DNA of 64,000 nucleotides. Origin: Salinicola corii. Its GTDB lineage: Bacteria > Pseudomonadota > Gammaproteobacteria > Pseudomonadales > Halomonadaceae. How positions within the stretch are numbered: the first letter of the stretch is position 1; each line of letters starts with the position of its first letter. The translations under genes and the position numbers were made by a program. Below, piece after piece: positions 1-7,663 of the stretch. The DNA lies in NCBI RefSeq assembly GCF_008298015.1, contig NZ_VTPX01000009.1, forward strand, positions 148,049-212,048. The letters are read 5' to 3'. The notes below the pieces were generated by a model. That model ran no database searches and had not been told where the DNA came from. It was given only the letters and a program-made list of their open reading frames with translations.

Positions 1-1
1 G

Positions 2-1093
2 GTCTCCTACCTGTGGAAGTCGCTCAGTGGTGGCCTGACGGCCGACAGCGTCGAGGGCATGGCGGCCATCTTCGGTGCCAACAACGCCAATCCCTGGAAT
101 CTCGGTTTCTGGAGTACGCTCGTCACCGTGGCGACGATGGCGATCGTGGGGCTGGGCGTCCAGGCGGGGATCGAGCGCAGCGTGCGCTGGATGATGCCGG
201 GGCTGGTGGTCATGCTGGTGGTGATGATCGTGTACGCGATCTTTTCCGGCAGCTTCGGCGCCGGCGTGCAGTTCCTGTTCGCCTTCGATCCCGGCAAGCT
301 CACCGGACAGGCCATCCTGGCGGCGATGGGGCACGCCTTCTTCACCCTGTCGCTGGCCTCCGGCGCGATCCTCACCTACGGCGCCTACTTGCCGGCGGGC
401 CAGTCCATCGGTCGTACCACGCTGATGGTCGCCATCTGCGACACCCTGGTGGCGCTGATGGCCGGGCTGGCGATCTTCCCGGTGATCTTCGCCAATGGCA
501 TGGACCCGGCGTCCGGCCCCGGCCTCATCTTCATGAGCCTGCCGCTGGCGTTCCAGCAGATGCCGCTGGGCGGGGTGATCGAGACGATCTTCTTCCTGAT
601 GTTGACCGTGGCCGCGCTGACCTCGGCCATCTCGATGATCGAAGCCACGGTCGCCTGGCTGAACGAAAGCCACGGCCTGTCACGCGCCAGGGCGGCCTGG
701 GGCGTCGGTATCCTGCTGTGGATCGTGAGTACGCTGGCGATGCTGTCGTTCAACGTCGGCGCGGACTGGAAGCTGGCGGGGCGTCACTTCTTCGACTGGC
801 TGGATTTCCTGACCTCGCGCTTCCTGATGCCGCTGGGTGGGCTGGGAACGGCGTTGCTGGCCGGGTTCGTGCTGCGTCGAGAGAGCCTCGAGGTGGAGCT
901 TGGGTTGCCGTCGGCCATCCACGCCCTGTGGCGATTCACGATCCGCTATGTCTGTCCGGTGGCGATCGTGATGGTGTTCCTGGATGCCCTGGGTGCGCTG
1001 AATGCGGATTTCGACTGGCGCTGGCTGGCAATGGTGTTGGCCCTGGCGCTGCTCGCGGAGGTGGTTCTCGCCCGCCTGACGCGTCGGGCGTAA
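2..1093 (+). CDS. sodium-dependent transporter, NSS/SNF family (5' end cut by window)
   Basis: C-terminal ~363 residues of a neurotransmitter:sodium symporter family protein; the start lies before the window. The frame is open from base 2. It shows repeated hydrophobic segments and family hallmarks: GIERSVRWMMPGL before a membrane helix, GHAFFTLSLASGAILTYGAY (the unwound TM6-like sodium/substrate region), and SMIEATVAWLNE late in the protein. Bacterial NSS members import amino acids or related osmolytes with Na+, which fits a halophile, but the substrate cannot be read from sequence. It converges with the SIMPL gene downstream across a GC-rich hairpin. Confidence 0.85.
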   Translation, partial: VSYLWKSLSGGLTADSVEGMAAIFGANNANPWNLGFWSTLVTVATMAIVGLGVQAGIERSVRWMMPGLVVMLVVMIVYAIFSGSFGAGVQFLFAFDPGKLTGQAILAAMGHAFFTLSLASGAILTYGAYLPAGQSIGRTTLMVAICDTLVALMAGLAIFPVIFANGMDPASGPGLIFMSLPLAFQQMPLGGVIETIFFLMLTVAALTSAISMIEATVAWLNESHGLSRARAAWGVGILLWIVSTLAMLSFNVGADWKLAGRHFFDWLDFLTSRFLMPLGGLGTALLAGFVLRRESLEVELGLPSAIHALWRFTIRYVCPVAIVMVFLDALGALNADFDWRWLAMVLALALLAEVVLARLTRRA

Positions 1094-1110
1094 GCCTGGT
1101 GCAACGGTAC

Positions 1111-1132
1111 GGGCGGGCGCCGAGGCCCGCCC
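1111..1132. terminator. GC-rich hairpin between convergent genes
   Basis: Perfect 8-bp inverted repeat GGGCGGGC / GCCCGCCC with a 6-nt loop, 17 bp after the transporter stop and 8 bp before the end of the convergent SIMPL gene. There is no clear T-tract on either side, so its role as a terminator is inferred from position. Confidence 0.4.
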
Positions 1133-1140
1133 GAAGGTCA

Positions 1141-1968
1141 TCAGTCGTCGATCTCCCAGGTCACGCTCACGCCGGCGTCGATGCTGATCTCGCCGCTGCG
1201 GTACTCCGCCGCGCTGCTGCCGCTGCCACTGTCGGCTGCCGCGGCACGCATCATCATCTGCGGTTGATAGCGGGGCGCCGTGGTCTCTTCGATATTGACG
1301 ACATCGCCCAGGTCGACATCCAGCGTATCGGCCATCATCTCGGCCTTCTGGCGTGCCCGCTCCAGCGCCTGCTTGAGTGCGCGATCGTCCGCCGCGTCGC
1401 TGTCCTGGAGCCCGTAGCTGACGCCGTCGAGAGAGTCGACGCCAGCGGCGGTCAGGGCGTCGAGCACGCGGGGCAGCCGGTCGAGATCGTTCAGCGTCAA
1501 CGACACCGAACGTTCGACCTGGGTGCGCACCTTCGGCGGCGTGTCGTCATCGCCCCGATTGCCGGACTGCACGATGTCCGGGCGCACGCTGAGCGAGCCG
1601 GCACGAATCCGCTTGCTATCGACGCCGGCGTTTTCCAGGGTCCGGATCAGCTCGCCGGTGCGGGATTCGAGCCGGTCCCGCGCCTCCTTGATGGCGTCGC
1701 TATCGCCCGAGGACTCCTCTCCCTGGACCTGGGCCGGCGTGCGCTCCCACAGTCGCGCATTCAGCGTCGCCTGATCCGGTGCGACATCGATCGTGGCGTT
1801 GGCCTGGACGTGGAGCTGATGTGGCGTCTTGTCGGCGAGCGCCGGCGTGGCCAGGGCAATGGTCGCCACTACCCCGGCAAGCCCGAGGCTCAGGTTCCGG
1901 GCCAGGCTTCTGCCACGGGGTGAGGCGTGAGAGTGGGCTGAACGATTGATCAGAGCGTCGTGAGACAT
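1141..1968 (-). CDS. SIMPL (DUF541) domain periplasmic protein
   Basis: 275 residues from the ATG at 1968, which has AGGAAG about 6 nt upstream; longer in-frame starts lack a site. An N-terminal hydrophobic stretch (SLGLAGVVATIALATPALA) is a probable signal peptide. The rest matches the SIMPL/DUF541 pattern: HVQANATIDVAPDQATLNARL near the start, conserved ALKQALERARQKAEMMADTLD in the middle, and a beta-rich end with VSVTWEID. SIMPL proteins (YggE/BP26) are exported oligomers linked to stress tolerance; no enzyme activity is known. It runs divergently from the btuF-like gene. Confidence 0.8.
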   Translation of the reverse strand: MSHDALINRSAHSHASPRGRSLARNLSLGLAGVVATIALATPALADKTPHQLHVQANATIDVAPDQATLNARLWERTPAQVQGEESSGDSDAIKEARDRLESRTGELIRTLENAGVDSKRIRAGSLSVRPDIVQSGNRGDDDTPPKVRTQVERSVSLTLNDLDRLPRVLDALTAAGVDSLDGVSYGLQDSDAADDRALKQALERARQKAEMMADTLDVDLGDVVNIEETTAPRYQPQMMMRAAAADSGSGSSAAEYRSGEISIDAGVSVTWEIDD

Positions 1969-2088
1969 GGCACTTCCTCTATCGAAAAACGCGTGTCGCG
2001 CACAATGTGGGCGCTGCATAGACGCCTCAGGCGTCCTTCGGTTCCCATGCTATGCTCGCCGGCACCTTTAGCCCAACTCGCAGAACCG

Positions 2089-3045
2089 ATGATGCGCTCT
2101 CTTTCCCCATTGCTGAACGCCGTGATGTCGCTGGTGCCGTGGTGGCCGGCGATCGCCGCCGTCGGTGCGGCGCTGCTACCGCTGCACGCCATGGCGGAGG
2201 TCGATGCCATCAGCGTCGAAGACGACGGCGGACGCACCGTTACCCTGTCCCGGCCCGCCGAGCGCATCGTCGCGCTGGCGCCGCACCTGGTCGAGATGAG
2301 CTATGCCGTCGACGCCGGCGGGCAGTTGGTCGGGGCCATCGAGGGGAGCGACTATCCGCCGGCGGCGGCACATATCGATCGGGTCGGCAGCTACCGTGGT
2401 ATTCCCATCGAACTGGTCATCGCCAAACGGCCGGATCTGGTGCTGGCCTGGGGCAGTGGCACGCCGGCATCGCTGATCGAGCAACTGGATCGGCTAGGCA
2501 TCCCCGTTTATCGCAGCGAGCCGCGGCGGCTCGACCAGATCGCCGGCGACCTACGCGATATTGGCCGGCTCAGCGGCCATGACGCCGCCGGGGAGAAGGC
2601 TGCCTCGCGGTTCGAGCGGGAATTGCAACGCAGCTCACAGACGCTGTCACCAAAGCCGCGGGTCTTCTACCAATTGGGGCAGTCGCCATTGACCACGCTG
2701 GCCGGCGGCCAGATCGTGACCCAGATCATTCGTCACTGCGGCGGCGAGCCGCTATTCGAGGAGGCACCCGTACTGGTGCCGCAGATTGGCTGGGAATCGC
2801 TGCTCGAGGCTCGGCCGCAGGTCATTCTGGCGGCCGGCGACGACGACCGCTGGAAAGCGTTCTGGGCACACCACGATGAATTGCCGGCGGTGCAAGACGG
2901 CGCGCTCTACACCGTCGATCGGGACGCCATCAGCCGGCCCGGACCGCGCATGATCCAGGCGGTGCGGGAGGTATGTCAGGCGCTGGCCGATGCGCATCGC
3001 AAGGTGAAGGGGGCGCCTGATCGAGCGCCGCCGTTTTCAGGCTGA
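2089..3045 (+). CDS. btuF: cobalamin ABC transporter substrate-binding protein, BtuF-like
   Basis: About 318 residues. Start ATG at 2089 or the adjacent 2092; a hydrophobic leader ends at LLPLHAMA, so the product is periplasmic. Type III binding-protein features are present: RIVALAPHLVEMSYAVDAGGQLVGA at the N-domain, RVGSYRGIPIELVIAKRPDLVLAW, and the interdomain helix region. BtuF captures vitamin B12 and passes it to BtuCD. No btuC or btuD lies next to it, so the permease is elsewhere. It is followed 3 bp later by the convergent adenosyltransferase gene, another B12 function. A haem or siderophore binding protein is possible, but the context supports B12. Confidence 0.75.
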   Translation: MMRSLSPLLNAVMSLVPWWPAIAAVGAALLPLHAMAEVDAISVEDDGGRTVTLSRPAERIVALAPHLVEMSYAVDAGGQLVGAIEGSDYPPAAAHIDRVGSYRGIPIELVIAKRPDLVLAWGSGTPASLIEQLDRLGIPVYRSEPRRLDQIAGDLRDIGRLSGHDAAGEKAASRFERELQRSSQTLSPKPRVFYQLGQSPLTTLAGGQIVTQIIRHCGGEPLFEEAPVLVPQIGWESLLEARPQVILAAGDDDRWKAFWAHHDELPAVQDGALYTVDRDAISRPGPRMIQAVREVCQALADAHRKVKGAPDRAPPFSG

Positions 3046-3048
3046 GCC

Positions 3049-3648
3049 TCAGTAGTCGATGCCGCGGCGCGCTTGAATCCCGGCATCGAAGGCGTGCCTG
3101 GTGTCTTGCATTTCGGTGACCGTGTCCGCCATCTCGACCAGCTCGCGGTGGGCATTGCGCCCGGTCACGATGACGCTCTGCTCCGGCGGGCGATCGGCAA
3201 TGGCGCGCTTGACCGTGTCGATGTCGAGATAGCCGAACTTGAGCATGTAGGTGATCTCGTCGAGCACCACCAGATAGATCTCAGGGTCGGCGAGCAGGCG
3301 CTCGGCTTCTCGCCAGACCTCGAAGCAGGCGGCGGTGTCGCTGTCGCGGTTCTGGGTATCCCAGGTGAAGCCCGTGGCCATGACGTGGACCTCGAGCTGG
3401 GGATCCTCGATCAGCCGCTCGCGCTCGCCGCACTCCCACAGCCCCTTGATGAACTGGATCACGCCGACACGGTAGCCGTAGCCCAGCGCCCGGGTCACCG
3501 TGCCCCACGCCGCCGTGGTCTTGCCCTTGCCGTTGCCGGTGAAGACCAGCAGCAGGCCCCGCTGCTCGGTAGCAGTGGCGACCTTCTCGTCGACGTGGGA
3601 TTTGAGCTTCTGCATGGCTTGCTGGTGACGCTGCTGGCGATCGCTCAT
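3049..3648 (-). CDS. cobO: cob(I)yrinic acid a,c-diamide adenosyltransferase (CobO/BtuR type)
   Basis: 199 residues from the ATG at 3648 (MSDRQQRHQQAMQKLK). It carries the P-loop FTGNGKGKTTAAWG, then GYRVGVIQFIKG, DEITYMLKFGYLD and VIVTGRNAHRELVEMADTVTEM, all diagnostic of the CobA/CobO/BtuR family, at the usual ~200 residue length. The enzyme transfers the 5'-deoxyadenosyl group of ATP to cob(I)alamin or corrinoids in the cytosol, either in salvage or biosynthesis. It lies 49 bp downstream of a small winged-helix gene on the same strand, so the two may be cotranscribed. Confidence 0.92.
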   Translation of the reverse strand: MSDRQQRHQQAMQKLKSHVDEKVATATEQRGLLLVFTGNGKGKTTAAWGTVTRALGYGYRVGVIQFIKGLWECGERERLIEDPQLEVHVMATGFTWDTQNRDSDTAACFEVWREAERLLADPEIYLVVLDEITYMLKFGYLDIDTVKRAIADRPPEQSVIVTGRNAHRELVEMADTVTEMQDTRHAFDAGIQARRGIDY

Positions 3649-3697
3649 GGGCGACTCCGATTGATGACGGTCGAGGTAGCAGGGCGATGTGACGGAC

Positions 3698-4006
3698 TCA
3701 CGGCCTGGGCAGCGGATATCCCAGGGCGCTGGCGATCTCTTCGGCGTGGTCATTTACCCAGGTCGAGGAAATGGGGCCCCAGTCACGGATCACATAGCGT
3801 CCGATCTGATGGCGCTCTCCCTTGGACTGCTCGAACTCGCAGTGAATGTCGAGCTCGGCGAGCGCGGCGAGGGTATCCTGGGCCGTGCGGCGTGGCATGC
3901 CACTGAGCTCGACGATGCCCGGAACGCTGGCGGCGAGGCCGGCGTCGATCAGATGGGCGACGTAAAGTCGCCGATAGAAACTGGTTCGGGTCTTGCTCAG
4001 CGGCAT
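3698..4006 (-). CDS. small winged-helix DNA-binding protein
   Basis: About 102 residues from the ATG at 4006; a GTG at 4021 in the same frame is an alternative, and neither has a clear ribosome site. It looks like a MarR/FaeA-like winged helix: FYRRLYVAHLIDAG, then SVPGIVELSGMPRRTAQDTLAALAELDI, which reads as a helix-turn-helix. The C-terminal RYVIRDWGPI and VNDHAEEIASALG are shared with short conserved proteins in Pseudomonas and Halomonas, from memory. It sits between the epimerase gene (35-bp gap or less) and cobO, same strand. Function unknown; a regulator is a reasonable guess. Confidence 0.65.
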   Translation of the reverse strand: MPLSKTRTSFYRRLYVAHLIDAGLAASVPGIVELSGMPRRTAQDTLAALAELDIHCEFEQSKGERHQIGRYVIRDWGPISSTWVNDHAEEIASALGYPLPRP

Positions 4007-4040
4007 GCTTTGGCTCGTCACTCGGGAATGTCGTCCGATG

Positions 4041-5099
4041 CTACGCCAACCTCTCCCGTTCGACGACCGCCGATGCCGCGACCGCCGATGCCGCGATCGC
4101 CGACTCGCCTCCAGCGGCCATGGCTTCCAGCATCAGCCCGCGATAGTCGATCAGCCAAATGACGAATCGGTCGATACCCTGCTCGAGGGAGACGCGAGGG
4201 GTATAGTCGATGACCGATCGCAGCTTGTGGGTATCCGCCCAGGTCCGCTCGACGTCACCTGGCTGCATCTGCTTGAAATGCCTCGTGGCGGTGGTCCCCA
4301 GGCGTCGCTCCAGCGTATCGACGAAGTCGAGCAGGGCGATCGGCTTGCCGCGACCCAGGTTGTAGATCTCGTGGGGCGCGGAGCGGTCGGCATTGGGCCG
4401 GGGCGCGTGGGGCAACAACCGCACGATGCACTCGATCACGTCGTCGATGTAGGTAAAGTCCCTCGCCATGCGACCGTGATTGAAGATGTCGATGGGTTCT
4501 CCACGCAGCAGGCTCGCCGCGAACAGGCAGGGTGCCATGTCCGGGCGTCCCCACGGGCCGTAGACCGTGAAGAATCGCATCCCGGTGGCCGGTAGTCGAT
4601 GCAGATCGGCGTAGCTGTAGGCCATCATTTCGTTGGCGCGCTTGGTCGCGGCGTAGATCGACGCGGGCTGATCCACGGGGTCGGTCTCCCGAAACGGCAG
4701 CGTTTTCTGGCGCCCATAGACCGAGCTGGAGGAGGCGTAGAGTAGATGCTCGATGTCGTGTCGCTTGCACACGTCGAGCAGGTTGAGAAATCCCGTCAGG
4801 TTGCTGCGACCGTACTCGTGGGGGTGCTCCACGGAGTGGCGTACGCCGGCCTGCGCCGCGAGATTGATGACATGGGTGAAGCGCTCGCGCGCGAAAAGCG
4901 TCTCCAGCGATGCCAGATCCGCGATATCCACGCGGTGGAAAGGAATGCCCGACAATCGTTCCATGCGTGCCTGCTTGAGCGACACGGCGTAGTAGTCGTT
5001 GAGATTGTCCAGCGCGACGACGCTGTGACCCTCGCGAGCGAGGCGTTCGGCGAGGTGAAAGCCGATGAATCCGGCCGCGCCGGTGACGAGAATTTTCAT
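4041..5099 (-). CDS. UDP-glucuronate 4-epimerase-like NAD-dependent epimerase
   Basis: 352 residues from the ATG at 5099, preceded by AGGAACC. Extended short-chain dehydrogenase: Rossmann motif TGAAGFIGFHLAERL at the start, the LDNLNDYYAVSLKQARMERL signature typical of UDP-GlcA 4-epimerases (CapI/GAE group), catalytic Ser in SSSSVYG and the YxxxK in IYAATKRANE, then RFFTVYGPWGRPDMA. It interconverts UDP-GlcA and UDP-GalA. The C-terminus ends in an Ala/Ser-rich tail encoded by three 15-bp repeats, beyond the normal fold. It lies 58 bp after an ArnT-like gene on the same strand, suggesting it supplies donor sugar for envelope modification. Confidence 0.85.
   Translation of the reverse strand: MKILVTGAAGFIGFHLAERLAREGHSVVALDNLNDYYAVSLKQARMERLSGIPFHRVDIADLASLETLFARERFTHVINLAAQAGVRHSVEHPHEYGRSNLTGFLNLLDVCKRHDIEHLLYASSSSVYGRQKTLPFRETDPVDQPASIYAATKRANEMMAYSYADLHRLPATGMRFFTVYGPWGRPDMAPCLFAASLLRGEPIDIFNHGRMARDFTYIDDVIECIVRLLPHAPRPNADRSAPHEIYNLGRGKPIALLDFVDTLERRLGTTATRHFKQMQPGDVERTWADTHKLRSVIDYTPRVSLEQGIDRFVIWLIDYRGLMLEAMAAGGESAIAASAVAASAVVERERLA
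4063..4107 (-). repeat. three tandem 15-bp units in the epimerase 3' end
   Basis: Units at 4063-4077, 4078-4092 and 4093-4107 based on GCGACCGCCGATGCC; the second differs from the first at one base, the third is more diverged. On the minus strand they encode an Ala/Ser/Val-rich tail of the epimerase, five residues per unit. Confidence 0.7.
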
Positions 5100-5157
5100 G
5101 CTGGTTCCTGTATTGAAAGAATCTTCACCGCCCGGGCCGGTGAGCCTCAAGTTAATT

Positions 5158-6780
5158 CTACCAGTCGCATGCGGGCAGTCGGGGACTAAATGACAGTGCG
5201 GTGACGGGCACGATATCCAGCTTTCCCCCGCGATAGTCGAACACATGGGCGGCGCTGTCATGGGCGATCAGCGGGCGGAGGTCGCGATCTCGACCTACGA
5301 CCCATCCTGACGGCGCCTGGTTGCCGAACCGACAGAGATCGGCAGGATCGCCGGAAAGCGCGACGAGAGGTCTCTGCAGGCGCCCGGCGAACTGGAAGGT
5401 GGCCTGATAGTTGTCGCCATCGAAGGCCACCGGAACGCCGCCGGCTTCCAGTCTGGCCAGTAGCTTGCCCGGGGCGTCGATGTCATAGCGGTTCCACAGC
5501 GGGGCCAGCATCAGCTGTGCCGTTATCAACATGGCGACCGCCACGCCGAGAGAGAGGCCGCGGATCGTCTGCGCGGCGCCGTGCCAGCGTTGCCGCCATA
5601 CGATGGCGGCGAAGGCGAGTAGCGCGAGGGCGCCGAAAGGCGAAATCATCGAGCCGACGGCCTCGTCGCGGCCGAATCCCGCCAGACCGAGCGCTGTCAG
5701 GCCCAGTAGTGCCATCGCCACAGCGGCCGCCCATGGTCGGAATGGCCTGCGAGGGTCGACCTGGCCCAGTCGGTCCATGATCAGAAGCGCCAGCGCGGGC
5801 AGCAACGGCATCAGATAGTGGATCTGCTTGCCACTGATCATCGAGAAGATCAGCAGCGGTGCGATCAGCCAGATCCAGGCCAGTCGCTGATGGCGATGCT
5901 TCGGGAGGCGTGGCCACCCGGCGGGCCACAGCAGCCAAGGGAAGGTCAGCAGAGGCAGCCATGGCAGGTACCACCACGCCGGGCGCGCATGGGCCATGGC
6001 ATGCTGCAGGCGATCAACACTCTGGCCCCAGAGCAGGTCCCGGGCGTAGTCGGCGCCGCCCAGCCAGGCGGCGGGCAGCGCCCAGGCCAGCAGCATCGAG
6101 AACCCTAGCGCCAGGGTGAAGGCCAGGCGCCGCCGACCGGGCCCGCCCAGCGGCGAAGCGCGCCAGAGCGGGATCGACAATAAAATCGGTGCCAGCGTCA
6201 CGAAGGCCGCCGGCCCCTTGGCCAGCAGCGCCAATCCCAGCCATAGTCCGCTGACGGTGGCCTTGCGCAAGTCGAACCGACCCGCGATCAGTGGCGAGAT
6301 GGCACCCAGCAGGCAGGCACTCAGCAGCACGTCGAACATCAGCGCGCCGGCGTAGAGATTCCACATCAGCATGGTGCCGAGCACCATCGGTGCCAGTCGG
6401 GCCTGGCTGCCGGCGTAACCCAACCGGCGCGCTATTCGATAGAGATGGATCATCGCGACCAGCGAGGCCAGGGGCGATATCGACTTGGGCCACCAGTCGT
6501 TGACGCCGAACAGTGTCCAACCCGACTGGATCAGCCAGAACAGCAGCGGCGGCTTGTCGGCGTAGGCCGCTCCATTCATGAGCGGAAGCCAGACAGAGTG
6601 GGCCTGCCACATCTCCCAGGCGACCGAAACGTAACGGGTCTCGTCGATCGGCATCAGCGGTTTGGCCAGCGCGGAGGCGAGGGAGATCGCCCACAGCAGG
6701 ACGATGACGAGAACGTCCCGGTGCCTGGCCTCCAGCCGTCGCGTGTGCGACGAGTGTGAAGAGTTTTGGGTGATGATCAC
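5158..6780 (-). CDS. ArnT-like GT83 glycosyltransferase (first copy)
   Basis: 540 residues, probable GTG start at 6780, because the first membrane helix (VLVIVLLWAISLASALA) follows soon after and no ATG precedes it in frame. Polytopic membrane protein of the ArnT/PMT superfamily: catalytic-loop acid motif MPIDETRYVSVAWEMW, then AAYADKPPLLFWLIQSGW, many hydrophobic helices, and a soluble C-terminal periplasmic part. Such enzymes move a sugar from an undecaprenyl-phosphate carrier onto lipid A or core LPS in the periplasmic face of the inner membrane. The epimerase follows on the same strand, and a PmrA-type box lies 49-65 bp upstream, with the two-component genes divergent. Whether the sugar is Ara4N or GalA cannot be decided here. 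Confidence 0.85.
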   Translation of the reverse strand: MIITQNSSHSSHTRRLEARHRDVLVIVLLWAISLASALAKPLMPIDETRYVSVAWEMWQAHSVWLPLMNGAAYADKPPLLFWLIQSGWTLFGVNDWWPKSISPLASLVAMIHLYRIARRLGYAGSQARLAPMVLGTMLMWNLYAGALMFDVLLSACLLGAISPLIAGRFDLRKATVSGLWLGLALLAKGPAAFVTLAPILLSIPLWRASPLGGPGRRRLAFTLALGFSMLLAWALPAAWLGGADYARDLLWGQSVDRLQHAMAHARPAWWYLPWLPLLTFPWLLWPAGWPRLPKHRHQRLAWIWLIAPLLIFSMISGKQIHYLMPLLPALALLIMDRLGQVDPRRPFRPWAAAVAMALLGLTALGLAGFGRDEAVGSMISPFGALALLAFAAIVWRQRWHGAAQTIRGLSLGVAVAMLITAQLMLAPLWNRYDIDAPGKLLARLEAGGVPVAFDGDNYQATFQFAGRLQRPLVALSGDPADLCRFGNQAPSGWVVGRDRDLRPLIAHDSAAHVFDYRGGKLDIVPVTALSFSPRLPACDW

Positions 6781-6828
6781 GCGATGGTGTCCCGACGTGG
6801 CTGTGAGCCGCTACTGTGGCGCCGGTGT

Positions 6829-6845
6829 CTTAACGAAATATTATC
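6829..6845 (-). promoter_or_regulatory. PmrA-type response-regulator box facing the first ArnT-like gene
   Basis: On the minus strand the site reads GATAATATTTCGTTAAG: two 6-bp half-sites (GATAAT, GTTAAG) separated by 5 bp, i.e. an 11-bp repeat as bound by OmpR-family dimers and close to the PmrA consensus YTTAAK-N5-YTTAAK. It is 49 bp upstream of the GTG start at 6780. Confidence 0.6.
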
Positions 6846-6909
6846 CTGCAAGGAAGACGGCCGGCATCGGACTGGGCAACCATATCTAATGGAATTGAGG
6901 GCGCGATGC

Positions 6910-6926
6910 GATAAGAAATCGTTAAG
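6910..6926 (+). promoter_or_regulatory. PmrA-type box facing the two-component operon
   Basis: Reads GATAAGAAATCGTTAAG on the plus strand: GATAAG-N5-GTTAAG, matching the opposing site at 6829-6845 in 14 of 17 positions. It lies 74 bp before the response-regulator start, consistent with autoregulation. Confidence 0.6.
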
Positions 6927-7000
6927 GTGGGTGTGCCTCAATGGCACTGGACGGATGAGATTTCACGGATATCCATGGGTAAACCAGGACGGAAACCGCA

Positions 7001-7663
7001 ATGCGTGTTTTGTTGGTGGAAGACGACCCCTTGCTGGGTGACGGCATCCGAACTGCTCTGATCCGAGAGGGCTATGTCGTCGATTGGCTGATGAAAGGCC
7101 GCGATGCGCTGGAAGCGGTGCGCGTCGAGCCCTTCTCGTTGGTGATACTCGACCTGGGACTACCGGATATCGATGGGTTGGTGGTATTGAAGGAGTTGCG
7201 TCGCCAGTATCCGATACCGGTCCTGATTCTGACCGCCCGCGACGCCGTCGAGCAGCGTATCCAGGGGCTGGATGCGGGTGCTGACGACTACGTGCTCAAA
7301 CCGTTCGACCTGCAGGAACTGCTGGCTAGGATGCGGGTCGTGACCCGGCGCGCCGAAGGGCGCTCGACCCAGTTGCTGTCCATTGGACGGTTGACCATCG
7401 ACGAGTCGCAGCACGAGGTTAGCTGGCGAGGGGATACGATCGCCTTGGGGCGTCGTGAATTCGCGCTACTGCTCGAGCTGGCCCGAAACAGCGACAAGGT
7501 GATGTCCCGGCCCAAGCTGGAAAGTCTGCTCTATGGCTGGGGCGAGGAGGTCGGCTCCAACGCGCTCGAAGTTCACGTCCACCACCTGCGGCGCAAGCTC
7601 GACAAGCATCTGATCACCACCGTGAGAGGCATCGGTTATCGTCTGGATAGCCGCGTGGCATGA
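7001..7663 (+). CDS. OmpR-family response regulator, PmrA/QseB-like
   Basis: 220 residues, ATG at 7001 with GGACGGAAA just upstream. Receiver domain (1-~115): acidic pair in LLVEDDPLLGDGI, phospho-acceptor Asp51 in LVILDLGLPDIDGL, Thr in LILTARD and Lys in DDYVLKPFDLQELLAR. The C-terminal winged helix (~125-220) has LGRREFALLLELARN, SNALEVHVHHLRRKLD and a final TVRGIGYRL. The LGDGIR start is typical of PmrA/QseB/BasR. It overlaps the sensor gene by 4 bp (ATGA). Boxes of the family type on both sides of the intergenic region suggest it controls itself and the divergent ArnT-like gene. Confidence 0.92.
   Translation: MRVLLVEDDPLLGDGIRTALIREGYVVDWLMKGRDALEAVRVEPFSLVILDLGLPDIDGLVVLKELRRQYPIPVLILTARDAVEQRIQGLDAGADDYVLKPFDLQELLARMRVVTRRAEGRSTQLLSIGRLTIDESQHEVSWRGDTIALGRREFALLLELARNSDKVMSRPKLESLLYGWGEEVGSNALEVHVHHLRRKLDKHLITTVRGIGYRLDSRVA

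Noticed and set aside
13..1923. Very long antisense frame over the transporter and SIMPL genes
   Set aside because: Arg/Gly/His-rich translation without family motifs; high-GC shadow of real genes.
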